A stretch of DNA of 64,000 nucleotides, taken from a virus. The DNA is taken from IMG/VR virus record IMGVR_UViG_3300031857_000047, positions 46,956-110,955 of that record. One strand, given 5' to 3'. Below, piece after piece: positions 34,920 through 44,400 of this stretch. Every line of letters begins with the position of its first letter. Position 1 is the first letter of the stretch. A program made the translations under genes and the position numbers. The notes beneath the pieces are model-generated. The model was not told the origin of the DNA. It saw only the letters and a program-made list of their open reading frames with translations, and made no database searches.

Positions 34920-36095
34920 TTAGGTATAAGAAACACCAGCAATAGTTACTTGACCTAGGTAGTCCGCAGCATTACCAAGAGATGATGCTGTGTTTGTCAA
35001 CTCTACATAACCATAACGTGTCATAAATGATACGACTGGTTCGAAAGTTGATGGGTCAAGAACAACGCCACTGCTCATCAATGGAATGTATGGGCAATAG
35101 AACGCTGCTGCGTCAGATTCGCTAGAACCTTTATAACCAACAACAATTGCGCTGTTATCAGCAGCGTATGTGTTAACATACACTTTCATTGCGCTATTCA
35201 ATGTACCAACAAACTTAGTGTTTGTAGGTGCTTCGAATGTACCTTCTGTTGTTCTTGCGAACGCAGAAGTTGTAGCACTTTGAAGAATTGTCAATGCTTG
35301 TGGGCTAACAACAGCCCAATTACCTGCACCGCGACGTGTACGCTGAGCGATCACGTTAGCAACACGGTTGATAGCAACTGCCAATGCGGCATGCTCGTCA
35401 CCAACGAATGTAGCTGTACCAGACACTGCTGTTTGATCAAATGCTACTGTGTTACTTGCGCCAGAAGCTAAAGTACCTAGGCTACGTAGAACTTCTTGGT
35501 CGATCTCAGCAGTAATCTCTTGTGCAAGAGCTGCCATGATCTCAGCTTCGATGTCAATGCCTTGTTGGGCTTGTGCATCTTGTGCTGCTTCGAATGTCCA
35601 GCGAGCTGACAACTTACGTGTCTTGGCTTCAACTGTTTGCTTCAAGATTTGGATGCTTAGTTTGTTACCAGCAACACCTTCTTTGGCTGCTGTAGCATCA
35701 GCTTTTCCTGGTGCAACACCAGAATAGCCTTCAGCAATCTTGAATGGGCTTAGTGCCTCTTCACCAGCTGTTGTAGATCCACCTGTGCCGTCGCTGAATG
35801 TATCAGAATAACGAACACGTAGAGTGTGGATTTGACCAACTGGGCCAGTCATTGGTTGTACACCAACCAATTCATTAGCGATGACCGTAGGCATCACACG
35901 TCTGATCACTGGAAGGATCACACGATTTAGGGTTGCAACGTTGCCAGCGGATGTAGCTCCAGCTGTGGCGCTCTCTGCCAAATACTTGCGGGTATTCTCT
36001 AGAGTAGCTGCCATTACTGAACGCTTGTTACCTTGAAGACCTTCTAAAAGAGCTTCTTTGGTTTCCGACCAGCGTGACTCGAGTAATTGTGACAT
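34920..36095 (-). CDS. 23: Major capsid protein gp23
   Basis: 391 aa, ATG with AAGGAG. It forms the hexameric shell of the head, HK97-type fold. The diagnostic segment IRRVMPTVIANELVGVQPM (residues 64-82) and GPVGQIHTLRVRY match T4 gp23. KYLAE|SATAG places a gp21 cleavage site (L-A-E) after Glu41, so the mature subunit would start at Ser42. The protein is shorter than T4 gp23 (521 aa) and similar to the compact marine forms. It lies last in the 20-core-21-22-23 order, 11 bp after gp22, followed by a terminator. No dedicated promoter is visible in the short gap, so it is likely co-transcribed. Confidence 0.97.
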   Translation of the reverse strand: MSQLLESRWSETKEALLEGLQGNKRSVMAATLENTRKYLAESATAGATSAGNVATLNRVILPVIRRVMPTVIANELVGVQPMTGPVGQIHTLRVRYSDTFSDGTGGSTTAGEEALSPFKIAEGYSGVAPGKADATAAKEGVAGNKLSIQILKQTVEAKTRKLSARWTFEAAQDAQAQQGIDIEAEIMAALAQEITAEIDQEVLRSLGTLASGASNTVAFDQTAVSGTATFVGDEHAALAVAINRVANVIAQRTRRGAGNWAVVSPQALTILQSATTSAFARTTEGTFEAPTNTKFVGTLNSAMKVYVNTYAADNSAIVVGYKGSSESDAAAFYCPYIPLMSSGVVLDPSTFEPVVSFMTRYGYVELTNTASSLGNAADYLGQVTIAGVSYT

Positions 36096-36106
36096 TATAG
36101 TTCTCC

Positions 36107-37201
36107 TTAAACTTTTAGTCCCGCAAGCCTGCGGATGTCAAAAATTTCAGCAGTTTTTTCTTCACTGCTAAAAGATTGTGCCTGTTTTTTATCGCCTGTC
36201 ATTTCTTTGCCTTCTATTAATGTTTTCTTAGCAGGTGCACCACCGTTCATTACTGATGGGATGTACTTGTCATAAGCTGTACGTAGTTTGTCTGTCTGAA
36301 CTGACTCGAGTAATTCTTTCATTACTACACGCTTGTCTCCACTCAATGGTCCGAGCAATTCGCTCATAACTTCTTTGCGGTTCATTGCGTCTTGTGCAAT
36401 ACGTAGTTCTTGTTCACGACTTTCTACTAATTTTTGTGTTTCTGCAACAATTTTTGCTGCTTCTTCGAGTTCTTGCTCTTTTGTAGCAACTACTCTTAGA
36501 AGTTTTGCTGTTTCGCTTTTCTCATTGAGATGGCTTGCAGCATATTCACTTGCGAAGCTTTCAAAAATTCTGCGACCAAAATCATTTCTGCGGGCAGCAT
36601 CGATATCGTCACGCAATTGTACCATTTCAGATTTTAGTCCTTTAGAGACTGTTTCTTGAATGATAGCTGATGAGCGAGCAATAAAATCTTTCTTAACTTG
36701 TTCAAACTTAGCTTTGCTTTCGCGAACTAGTTTAACTTTTGTTTCAGCTAAGTCTTTCTTATCTGAGTGGAATTCTGCGATTTCTTTCGCTAGTGCATCC
36801 ACGATAAAAGATTCTAATTTACCAACGTTGTTAGCAACTGCTTTACGATCTTCGTGTAGTTCTGCAAGTTCTTTGCGCAAATTATTCAATACAAATGCTT
36901 CCATTGCTGTAGCATCTTCTTTCATTTTTTGTGCATACTTGGCACGAGCTTCGATAAGTCCTTGACGGTCTTCTGCTAGCTCTGATAGCTCTGCCTGTAG
37001 GCGGTCTGCTAACATTGCTTCTACAGCTTCAACCATTGCGGATTTGTCGTGCTCGTACTTTTGTGCAAATTCTTCACGTAGTGTAGCAGTGACTTGGTCA
37101 CGGTTTTCTTGAATTCTGCTTTGCCAAGCGGTTTCAATTTCCGATTTAAGTTCTTCGGAAATCACATTGTTTTCAAACAACTGTTTAACGAAATCTAGCA
37201 T
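36107..37201 (-). CDS. 22: Prohead scaffold protein gp22
   Basis: 364 aa, longer than T4 gp22 (269). Almost wholly predicted coiled coil, rich in Glu, Lys and Ala with repeats of the form FVLNNLRKELAELHEDRKAV and FIVDALAKEIAEFHSDKKDL, which indicates internal duplication. It contains many L/I-x-E sites (for example LFE at 8-10 and ISE at 14-16) at which the gp21 protease would degrade it during head maturation. The C-terminus, EIFDIRRLAGLKV, would contact the shell. The position directly between gp21 and gp23 is that of T4. It is the main internal core around which gp23 assembles. Confidence 0.92.
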   Translation of the reverse strand: MLDFVKQLFENNVISEELKSEIETAWQSRIQENRDQVTATLREEFAQKYEHDKSAMVEAVEAMLADRLQAELSELAEDRQGLIEARAKYAQKMKEDATAMEAFVLNNLRKELAELHEDRKAVANNVGKLESFIVDALAKEIAEFHSDKKDLAETKVKLVRESKAKFEQVKKDFIARSSAIIQETVSKGLKSEMVQLRDDIDAARRNDFGRRIFESFASEYAASHLNEKSETAKLLRVVATKEQELEEAAKIVAETQKLVESREQELRIAQDAMNRKEVMSELLGPLSGDKRVVMKELLESVQTDKLRTAYDKYIPSVMNGGAPAKKTLIEGKEMTGDKKQAQSFSSEEKTAEIFDIRRLAGLKV

Positions 37202-37216
37202 GTGATTCTCCTACTG

Positions 37217-37846
37217 TTATCTGAGACCTCTGATGATTCTCACCAGACTCTCTGCTATGTATTTCTGTGCCTTTGGGTCGCCTTTGACTTCTTGTGCTAT
37301 TTTAAATGCCTGGTTTCCACCTAATGTGTTCATTAAATGTTCGTAAACTGGAGTTGGGTAAGCTCCCGGGGCGCTAGGTTGTGCTACAATATCAACCGTG
37401 ATAATTTCAAAACCTTGAACATTACCACTGCCATCTACTTCACCGGAACCTCTACTCGATACACCCAACTTGACTCCCGACTGCAACATGGTCTGTACTA
37501 ATTGACCCATCGGAGTTGGGATGATTTTAAGTTTTCCGTAGCCGTTAGGACCATCCATCCACATCTTGGTAATCATATGACTAACTCGATCTAGATTGAT
37601 TTTTAAATCCTGAGGATGATCTAACTCTCCGCAAACTGAATATCCGCCAGAGATCTGCTCGTTAAGCGTTTTGACAGCCTTGCCAATCTCAAAGGAAGAA
37701 TAAATTCGCTGGTTCTGATTACGGATATCTCCTTGAATACAGATACCGTTCAGATGCAGCGATTTTGTTTCGCCCTCACCTTCGCTCTCCAAGACAATCT
37801 TAGCCTGGTCAAAACTCAATTGTTCGCTGAGATTAGTTTTCACCAT
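37217..37846 (-). CDS. 21: Prohead maturation protease gp21
   Basis: 209 aa, about the usual size (T4: 212). It is a herpesvirus-assemblin-type serine protease that cleaves scaffold and shell proteins after L/I-x-E. Catalytic elements are present: GELDHP with candidate His77 and LGVSSRGSG with candidate Ser130/131. LHLNGICIQGDIRNQNQRIY near the N-terminus is typical of the fold. It overlaps neither neighbour, 15 bp before gp22 and 9 bp after the core-like protein gene. Its own cleavage products would leave through the portal. Several other proteins in this window carry plausible target sites. Confidence 0.95.
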   Translation of the reverse strand: MVKTNLSEQLSFDQAKIVLESEGEGETKSLHLNGICIQGDIRNQNQRIYSSFEIGKAVKTLNEQISGGYSVCGELDHPQDLKINLDRVSHMITKMWMDGPNGYGKLKIIPTPMGQLVQTMLQSGVKLGVSSRGSGEVDGSGNVQGFEIITVDIVAQPSAPGAYPTPVYEHLMNTLGGNQAFKIAQEVKGDPKAQKYIAESLVRIIRGLR

Positions 37847-37855
37847 TGCGTCCTA

Positions 37856-38758
37856 TTATCTACGACCACGGAAAAGACTTGCTTTGTCAACTGAACCGGA
37901 AGAACCACCTGCTCCGCTGAATTTACCTTCAGCTTCGCCTTTCTTCTCTGCACCATGGCCTGGCTCTTTCGTTGAGAAAGCACCACCTGCCTTGCCGCCT
38001 GGAACGTTGATGTTGCCTGCATTATCTTCTTTTGGTGTGCCTTTGAATAGGCTTGATCCGCCTAATTGGCCGCCACCTGCACCTGCATACTTAGGTGCTT
38101 CTTCTTTGCTGCCTAGAATGTTAGCAGTTGTACCGCCCATGTCATTCTTACCAGCAACGATAGACTTGGTATTTACATTTGGCTTGTCGCTTAGTGAACC
38201 TGTACCGCTGAATTGACCTTCACCTTGGCCTTTCTTTTCTGCGCCATGACCACCTGGAACTTTTTCTACGTACTCACGTACTGTTTCTAGATCAAAATCA
38301 TCTTTCATTTCATTAGGTGCGTCCATTTTGCCACCTTCTTCGCCACCGCCTAGTGCATCAAAACGTGCTTGTAGTTCGTCTACAATGCTGTCTAGGTCTT
38401 GGAATAATTCTTCTTCGCTGTTTGCACTTAGGTCGTCGTCTTCTTCAGGACCCATTTCGCCTGCTAGGTCATCGCCCATATCGCCGGCTGGTCCGCCTGT
38501 TTCATCATCGCCTTCGTAGGCAATGTCTTCAAATTCTTCGTCCAAATCGTTCTCTTCATCAACTTCTGATTCTTCTTTAACTTCTGGATCATTTGGATTT
38601 TCTTTCTCTTCATCATCGCTCATTTCAGTTTCGATGAGATTTTCATAAATTTCGCGAGATTTTCCAACTACGTACTCGTGGAATAATTCTTCTGCTTTTG
38701 CTTGATCGTCGTTGACCAAACGTTCGAGCATCTGCTCAAGTAGGGATTTTTCTGCCAT
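37856..38758 (-). CDS. Acidic prohead core-like protein
   Basis: 300 aa. The N-terminus, LEQMLERLVNDDQAKAEELF then YVVGKSREIYENLIE, is helical; residues about 45-130 are strongly acidic (DEENDLDEEFEDIAYEGDD type). The C-terminal half is Gly-rich and contains two copies of GHGAEKKG(Q/E)xEG(Q/K)FSG and two of SLF(K/R)G, ending SLFRGRR. T4 has the prohead core proteins gp67 (acidic) and gp68 between gp20 and gp21, and this gene takes that place, so a core/scaffold role is likely. It is far larger than gp67 (80 aa). L-I-E near residue 41 could be a gp21 site. Start ATG with GGAG just upstream. Confidence 0.7.
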   Translation of the reverse strand: MAEKSLLEQMLERLVNDDQAKAEELFHEYVVGKSREIYENLIETEMSDDEEKENPNDPEVKEESEVDEENDLDEEFEDIAYEGDDETGGPAGDMGDDLAGEMGPEEDDDLSANSEEELFQDLDSIVDELQARFDALGGGEEGGKMDAPNEMKDDFDLETVREYVEKVPGGHGAEKKGQGEGQFSGTGSLSDKPNVNTKSIVAGKNDMGGTTANILGSKEEAPKYAGAGGGQLGGSSLFKGTPKEDNAGNINVPGGKAGGAFSTKEPGHGAEKKGEAEGKFSGAGGSSGSVDKASLFRGRR

Positions 38759-38793
38759 AATATATTCTCCTTAAGATGGTTAGGCTGTAAGTT

Positions 38794-38801
38794 TATTTAA
38801 C
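38794..38801 (-). promoter_or_regulatory. Late-promoter-like octamer GTTAAATA
   Basis: Minus-strand GTTAAATA lies 35 bp upstream of the core-like gene and could boost expression of core, gp21, gp22 and gp23. The same octamer occurs 19 bp upstream of gp6 on the plus strand. It is two bases off the T4 consensus, so only suggestive. Confidence 0.35.
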
Positions 38802-38821
38802 ACTCTGTTTATAAATCAGGG

Positions 38822-39463
38822 TTAAATGGTAGCTTTTTGATGATTTTCTGTTGTATAAGTACAATCGGGAAATTTTTTACCAAACTCTTCGTAGGTAATA
38901 TGTTTGATATTTTTTAATTGAACGCTCAATTGATCTGGAATAAAATCTCCAGGATTGATCACCCTATAATACTGAGTGTTTTTAAAATCTTTAATTGTTC
39001 TTTCAGTTTGACTTAACCAATTACCATGAAATGTTGCAGCGTCATTACTCTTTTTGTAATTATAAGTATCTGCGTAAACATTGTTAAATTTTCCCTGTAA
39101 GCCTTGATAATCGAATCCAAAGATATAGATGTCTTTGTGTCCTTTTTCTGATGCAAACCATAATGCTGTAGGACCCGAGCTCCATCCTTTGTGAGGATGA
39201 AACAGGTTTAATCCGTGCTTGCTACTAATACCTTTATTTGGATTAGTCCAAACTGAATGCGTTTTATGATATCCTGATGCTATAATTTCATTCACCATTT
39301 TAACATCAACAGCTATTAAATGATGGGGTTCAAACTCTCTGTAGACAGCATTGCAGGCATATACTATGCCTTTATCTAACAAATTTTTATGGTTTAATTG
39401 TAGTCTGCTTGTACCGTTTCCTAGCACAAATGCAACATTACTCTGCTGGTTGTTCTGCTTCAC
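38822..39463 (-). CDS. Rossmann-like protein, possibly DUF115/sialyltransferase-related
   Basis: Start chosen at GTG 39463 (213 aa, MKQNNQQSNVAFVLGNGTSR), which has GGAG nine bases upstream. An upstream TTG at 39493 is possible but lacks support. The N-terminal strand-loop VAFVLGNGTS and then ACNAVYREFEPHHLIAVD resemble the nucleotide-sugar-binding start of DUF115 and CST-type sialyltransferases. FHPHKGWSSGPTALWFASEK and KDIYIFGFDYQG follow, the latter a conserved I-x-I-x-G-F-D motif in that group. It overlaps the 83-aa gene by 26 bp. A sugar-transferase-like gene within the head cluster is unusual. Family is moderately likely; its substrate is unknown. Confidence 0.6.
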   Translation of the reverse strand: MKQNNQQSNVAFVLGNGTSRLQLNHKNLLDKGIVYACNAVYREFEPHHLIAVDVKMVNEIIASGYHKTHSVWTNPNKGISSKHGLNLFHPHKGWSSGPTALWFASEKGHKDIYIFGFDYQGLQGKFNNVYADTYNYKKSNDAATFHGNWLSQTERTIKDFKNTQYYRVINPGDFIPDQLSVQLKNIKHITYEEFGKKFPDCTYTTENHQKATI

Positions 39464-39689
39464 CTGCTGGCGCTCCGTACATCTGTCTAACAAATTCTAA
39501 TTCAGAATCACGTTCGTATTCGTGTGCTTCTGCTTGCATACGCAGTCTGTTAATTTGTCTTAGTGTAAGGCGAGTTTTTCTAGTATCGCTTCTTTTAAGA
39601 ACTGAACTGTCTTTGTTATTTTCATAACGACGATCAACTGCAAAGTCGTTATTGTTGTCGTTAAAATAAAGGAATTCTAATAAGAGCAT
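39438..39689 (-). CDS. Conserved small protein after the portal gene
   Basis: 83 aa from ATG at 39689. Contains RKTRLTLRQINRLRMQAEAH and ERDSELEFVRQMYGAPAGEA, a basic helix then an acidic helix. I recall very similar 70-85 aa proteins directly after gp20 in T4-type cyanophages; their role is unknown, but the position equals that of T4 prohead core genes 67/68. It starts 11 bp after gp20 and its end overlaps the next gene. The final EAEQPAE resembles the acidic end of gp20 in this phage (EAAPAEQPAQ). Confidence 0.7.
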   Translation of the reverse strand: MLLLEFLYFNDNNNDFAVDRRYENNKDSSVLKRSDTRKTRLTLRQINRLRMQAEAHEYERDSELEFVRQMYGAPAGEAEQPAE

Positions 39690-39693
39690 ATGA

Positions 39694-39701
39694 TATTTAT
39701 C
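39694..39701 (-). promoter_or_regulatory. Late-promoter-like octamer GATAAATA
   Basis: Minus-strand GATAAATA straddles the gp20 stop codon. It lies only 5 bp before the ATG of the 83-aa gene, too near to supply that gene with a leader, so it would serve the genes further on. It also forms part of a small palindrome (ATGATAAATATCAT). Confidence 0.4.
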
Positions 39702-41397
39702 ATTGAGCTGGTTGTTCGGCAGGTGCTGCTTCGCCTTCTACACCGGCATCTGCTGGTGCTTCTTCCGGTGCTTCTGCTGTTTGTCCTGCCATATCTGTCT
39801 GTGTTCCTGAAGGAGTAATGCCTACTGAACGCATCTGTCCTGCAGCATCTAACACAGGTTTTAGATTTCCACCTTGTTCTTCTCTCCACAGCTTTTCGTT
39901 TTCTGTAATCTCTTCTTGTGTCATGCCTAAGAAGCGTTTCATTGCAAATCGCTTGCTAAGATGAGGAATTTCTTGTAATTGTGCAAATGTAGCTGCACGA
40001 GCAGTATCTAGTTCACTCTGTCGATAGGCTGCGAAATTCTGAGGAGGATTGAATTTTAATTCAAATAAACTAGGATCAATGTTGACTCCGTTATTCTCTA
40101 ACCACATTTTAAATTCTAAGTCAAATGTTTCAATAATCATTGACTGTAGGCGCTCGCAGTATTTGTTAAATCGTAGTTCTTGAATGTAGGCTGTTCCTAC
40201 TTTTCCGTCGGCAACAGTGTTGCTGGCTTCTTCAACACCTGTAGGCAAGTAAGCACTTGGTATTCTTAAAGCACGGAATAATTTATTAGTAAAAAAGCGT
40301 AAATCTGTAATTTCACCAAGATTTGTACCGCCTGCAAGTGTGTCAACTTTTGATCCACGACCTTCTGCTGTCTGTGGAAAGAAGTAGTCTTCTGAAGCAC
40401 TTAGAGGATTGTAGCTGGCATCAATAACATTATTGCCGCCACCTGTTGAGCTAGGAATACGTCTTTGTTGAATTTCGTTTTTGACACGTTCAACGAAGCT
40501 CATGGCCATGTGTGCTGGCATATTTCCAACGTCAATATAGAATATTCGTCTTTCAGGAGCACGTTGAACACGATAGATAATGATCGCATCTTCGAGTAGT
40601 TCTTTCTGCTTGTAGACTTTGAATACTGATTCTAGTAGTGAATTACCAAAAGGATAGTTAGTATCAATACCTTCACTTAGACTGATATGCACTACATTTT
40701 TTGCGTCAACAGTGACTTCATTTGTTTGATTGTGGAAACGTGTGCCCGGAGGCTGACTAGCAGAGCCAACCATACCTCTTCCCATACTTCCTCCACTGGT
40801 ATATGAACTGGTACCACTAGGTGCAGTATTTGTAGTTCCGTGGGGAGTGACTGCAATTAAATCTTTAAAGTTAAAATTAATGTCCCTAATAACATACTGC
40901 TCAGGAATTTTACCTTCGCTTTCGTTTACAATAATTTTTGATACTTTGGCTGCATCAACGAACAACCATTTTTTGGTTTCAGGGTCGCGTATAAAAAATA
41001 CATCGCCATACTTAAAAGCATTTCTAACAATACGGAAAATTCTAGTTTCGAATTGTTGTTGTTTGGTCCATTTTTGTAGACTTTCTTTGATTAGCTTAAC
41101 TTCGGTGGAAGTAGGTTGGCCGCGAAAGAATGTTTGGAATGGAGTTGCATTTTCTTTATCTTTTTGAGTGCAGAACTCAGCAAGGATGTCTAGGGCAGCG
41201 TTAACTTCTGAATCCATATCCATGGTGTCATACTGCATATAACGTTCAACACGATTAGGAGTACCTGCATAAACGTCTGGCAAATAGCTAGAATAATTTG
41301 CTCGAGCTGGACCAGGGCGGCCGCCACCTGAAAGCGGACTGGACGACCCCATTTGATTTCTAACATCAACTGGTGTGAAATATTTTTTCCAACTCAT
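39700..41397 (-). CDS. 20: Portal vertex protein gp20
   Basis: 565 aa (T4: 524). It forms the dodecameric ring at the unique vertex through which DNA is packaged. Recognisable segments: RVERYMQYDTMDMDSEVNAA, AFKYGDVFFIRD, VVHISLSEGIDTNYPFGNSL, YRVQRAPERRIFYIDVGNMP, and IPSAYLPTGVEEASNTVADG in the stem/crown region. The C-terminal 60 residues are a Glu/Ala/Pro-rich tail not present in T4. It is the first gene of the head series and lies 16 bp after the tape measure gene. The ATG is preceded by AGGA, with ATTATAA adjoining. Confidence 0.97.
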   Translation of the reverse strand: MSWKKYFTPVDVRNQMGSSSPLSGGGRPGPARANYSSYLPDVYAGTPNRVERYMQYDTMDMDSEVNAALDILAEFCTQKDKENATPFQTFFRGQPTSTEVKLIKESLQKWTKQQQFETRIFRIVRNAFKYGDVFFIRDPETKKWLFVDAAKVSKIIVNESEGKIPEQYVIRDINFNFKDLIAVTPHGTTNTAPSGTSSYTSGGSMGRGMVGSASQPPGTRFHNQTNEVTVDAKNVVHISLSEGIDTNYPFGNSLLESVFKVYKQKELLEDAIIIYRVQRAPERRIFYIDVGNMPAHMAMSFVERVKNEIQQRRIPSSTGGGNNVIDASYNPLSASEDYFFPQTAEGRGSKVDTLAGGTNLGEITDLRFFTNKLFRALRIPSAYLPTGVEEASNTVADGKVGTAYIQELRFNKYCERLQSMIIETFDLEFKMWLENNGVNIDPSLFELKFNPPQNFAAYRQSELDTARAATFAQLQEIPHLSKRFAMKRFLGMTQEEITENEKLWREEQGGNLKPVLDAAGQMRSVGITPSGTQTDMAGQTAEAPEEAPADAGVEGEAAPAEQPAQ

Positions 41398-41413
41398 TTA
41401 TAATATCCTATTA

Positions 41414-44400
41414 TCATGCTCCATAGCTAAACATGTCGTTGCTTAGACCCCGTGTAGCACTTAATTGGCTTTCGCCTACATCTTTTAACTTTTGATTAAT
41501 TGCAATCAATTGATCCATCTTAGTATTTAAGCTCGCAAGCAATGATTCAGGAGTTTCTTGGCGGGCACCTGCTACAGCAGTTTGGGGACGGTCAGTCCTT
41601 CTTGGATCGTTTGCAGCCGCTGCTGCTCTAGCAGCATCTGCGGCAGCTTGAGGATTTCGTTGAGCTTCAGCTTCACCGCTTGCTACAGCTGACTGTACTG
41701 CTGCGGTAGTAGGAACTGAGGATCCTGGGGTATTACCTGTAGCTGTTGGAGCACCGCCTGTTTTTAACAAGCCCATAATGTCTTGTTGTTCTTTTCCAAA
41801 TCTGTTTACTACACCGGCTTGTACGTTAGCAGTGCTGCCGCCAAAATGTTTTTTGCCGCCGTCGGCTCCTCTTTCCGCATACACAGCTTTTACCAGTTGT
41901 TCATCGGTCATGCCTGGTTTGAACACACTGTTCATAATTTTCTGTGCGCCGGCGGGGCCATGTTGCACAGCAGTACTAAACAACATTTCTTGAAGAGCGC
42001 GACTACCGCTGATTCTTGATTGCAGACTTTTATCTTTTAGACCGTTTAGAGCTTGTTTATAACCTTGTCCTAACCACTCATTTTCGCTATCGCCTAATGC
42101 ACCACTAGCGACTACTTCTTTCCATGCGTCAACTGCTTTTCCGCTAGTACTGCCTGTATCTTTTTCTATTCCTGCCTCACGTAATTTTTTAGCAACATCA
42201 CCTTTGCCAGTTTTGTCGAGGAACTTAAGAAAATCTGTCATTGCTCCTGCTTTAGATGAAATTTGTTTTTTACCGTAGCTAGTACCACCTACTTTATCCC
42301 ATCCAACAGTTCCGCTGCCTCGACCACCCGATTCATATTTCTCTGCTACAGCTCCTAAACCTGTACCAATCGCAGATGAAGATGCCCCACCACCTCCAAC
42401 TGCCGATGCTCCAGGTTGATTAGTTGCTCCAGCAGTTTCACCTTTTTGCCTACGTACCATACTATCAAACATTTTTTGAGGATTTGACAGATCAATACCA
42501 GGAACGCCACTAGGTCCAGCAGCGGCAGCTTTAGCTGCTGCTACTTCTGCTTCTTTAGCGGCAGCAACTTTGTTGGCTGCTTCAACTTCTTTTTCTTTTG
42601 CTCTTGCCGCTGCCCTACCAGCTACTGTTTCTTTTTCTTTAACTTCTGTTGCTTCAGTAGTTGCTGTTTTTGCATCTGTTTGAACTTCTTCTACACCTCT
42701 AGCTGTTCGATTTTCGGCACGTTTTGCATCTCTAACTAGTTCTCGTTGTTTTAAATCTTTTCTTTCTGCAGCGATACTTTCACGACGAGCTTTTGCTTCA
42801 TCCTTACTAATACCTCCAAATTTAGGTCCTAAAAATGCCAGTATAGATGTCATTAAATCTTTGAATCCCAATACAAATATATCGTATAGTTTATCGCCAA
42901 CTGCTTCAAAAATAGTACCTAAGTCCCATCCCGAATTGTATAATGCTTTAAATGCTAGATATAGTGCTCCTACCACAAGAGCAATTTTTGCAAAAGGTCC
43001 CAACGCCATAAAGGATGCTACGCCCATTTTGAGTAAATTTCCTGCGGCACTTAATGCATTTACTGCCATAGCTTTTAACGGTGCTAGACTCAGTGTTATA
43101 CCTAATGTTTGTAATGATTGTTTTAAGGTAGCTAGTGCTATTATACCCTTGTAGGCCAAAAATGATCCAATCAATATGCCACCTGCAACTACTATGTTAT
43201 CAAAGTTATCTACTACATAACGAAATGCTGGAACTACAACAAGTTCTACAACGTCAACTAGAGTTCGAAATGATTCCATCATTATGTCTAACAATCCGCT
43301 GTTAGCTAAAAACTTAGTAAACTCATTGCTTGTTTCTGCAATTTTATTTTTATATGCCTCCATGCTTGCTGGATCTAGCTGCTTGTCTTTTAATTCTTTT
43401 TCTTTGGCTGCACGTTCGGCTGCGGTCTTTTGTTGTTCGGCCTGGATCTGGCCCATAGTTTTTTCTCTGGCTGCGGCATCGGCTGCTCCTACAAAAAATC
43501 TTTTACTAGCTTCATCACCATGCAATGCCATATTTTCAGCAACACCCGATTTTACAAAAGCCTTTACTTCATTTTGATAGGCAGCATTAAGTTGTTGTGC
43601 TTGATTTGCTCCCATTTTACCTGTGGTACGAATCTGCTGATTCAACTGCATCATGTTTCTAGCACTTTGAGGCAAGAATGCCAATGCTTTTTTACCTGCT
43701 TCGGATGTAGCTGTACCTGTGGCAATAATTTCTTTCATGCCTTCTTGATGCTCTGCTGGTATAGAGTCCATTAAGGAATGCAAATTTTTCTGGCTTTCGG
43801 CATCTAACTTGCTAGCAATCAAACGGAACTGCGCATCTTTCATCCTAGCATTACGCTGATCTTCTAATTCTTTTTTGCTTTGACCTGTTAACTTTGTCAG
43901 TGCATCAAGATCTTTTAAGTATGATCCGGTCTGAGCTATCAATTGACTATTGCTCATTCCTTGCAATGCTCCGGTCTTGGCTAACTGGGCTGCATAAGAT
44001 GCCATACCTTCGTTAATAGCTTCAGTTGAATAGCCTAGTCGATTGAGATCTCCTGCTAATGGAGTTCCTTTAATTTGTTTACCTAGTGCTGCTAATCGTC
44101 TTGCACCTGCTTCACTATCACCACCTAACAATGCAAGGTCTTTACCAGTCTTAGCAAGAATTCCACTAAACTGTTCAAATGTTAATCCAGCACCAGTTGC
44201 TGCATCCATCATCTCAGTCATGCTGCCGCCAAAGTTTGCACCGACACTGGCAGATTTCTTAAATGCTTCATAGGTTTTTTCAGCAGCTCCTGCTACCGCA
44301 CCAAACATAGAACCTAGTACGCCTCCTACAATTGGTATTTGAGTAAACACCTGAGCAGTTGAAGTTAGACTATCTCCAAGATTTGCCAAAGAACTCAACA

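Noticed and set aside
39464-39493. TTG start at 39493 for the Rossmann-like protein
   Set aside because: The GTG at 39463 has GGAG at good distance and gives a natural N-terminal strand; the TTG extension only enlarges the overlap with the preceding gene.
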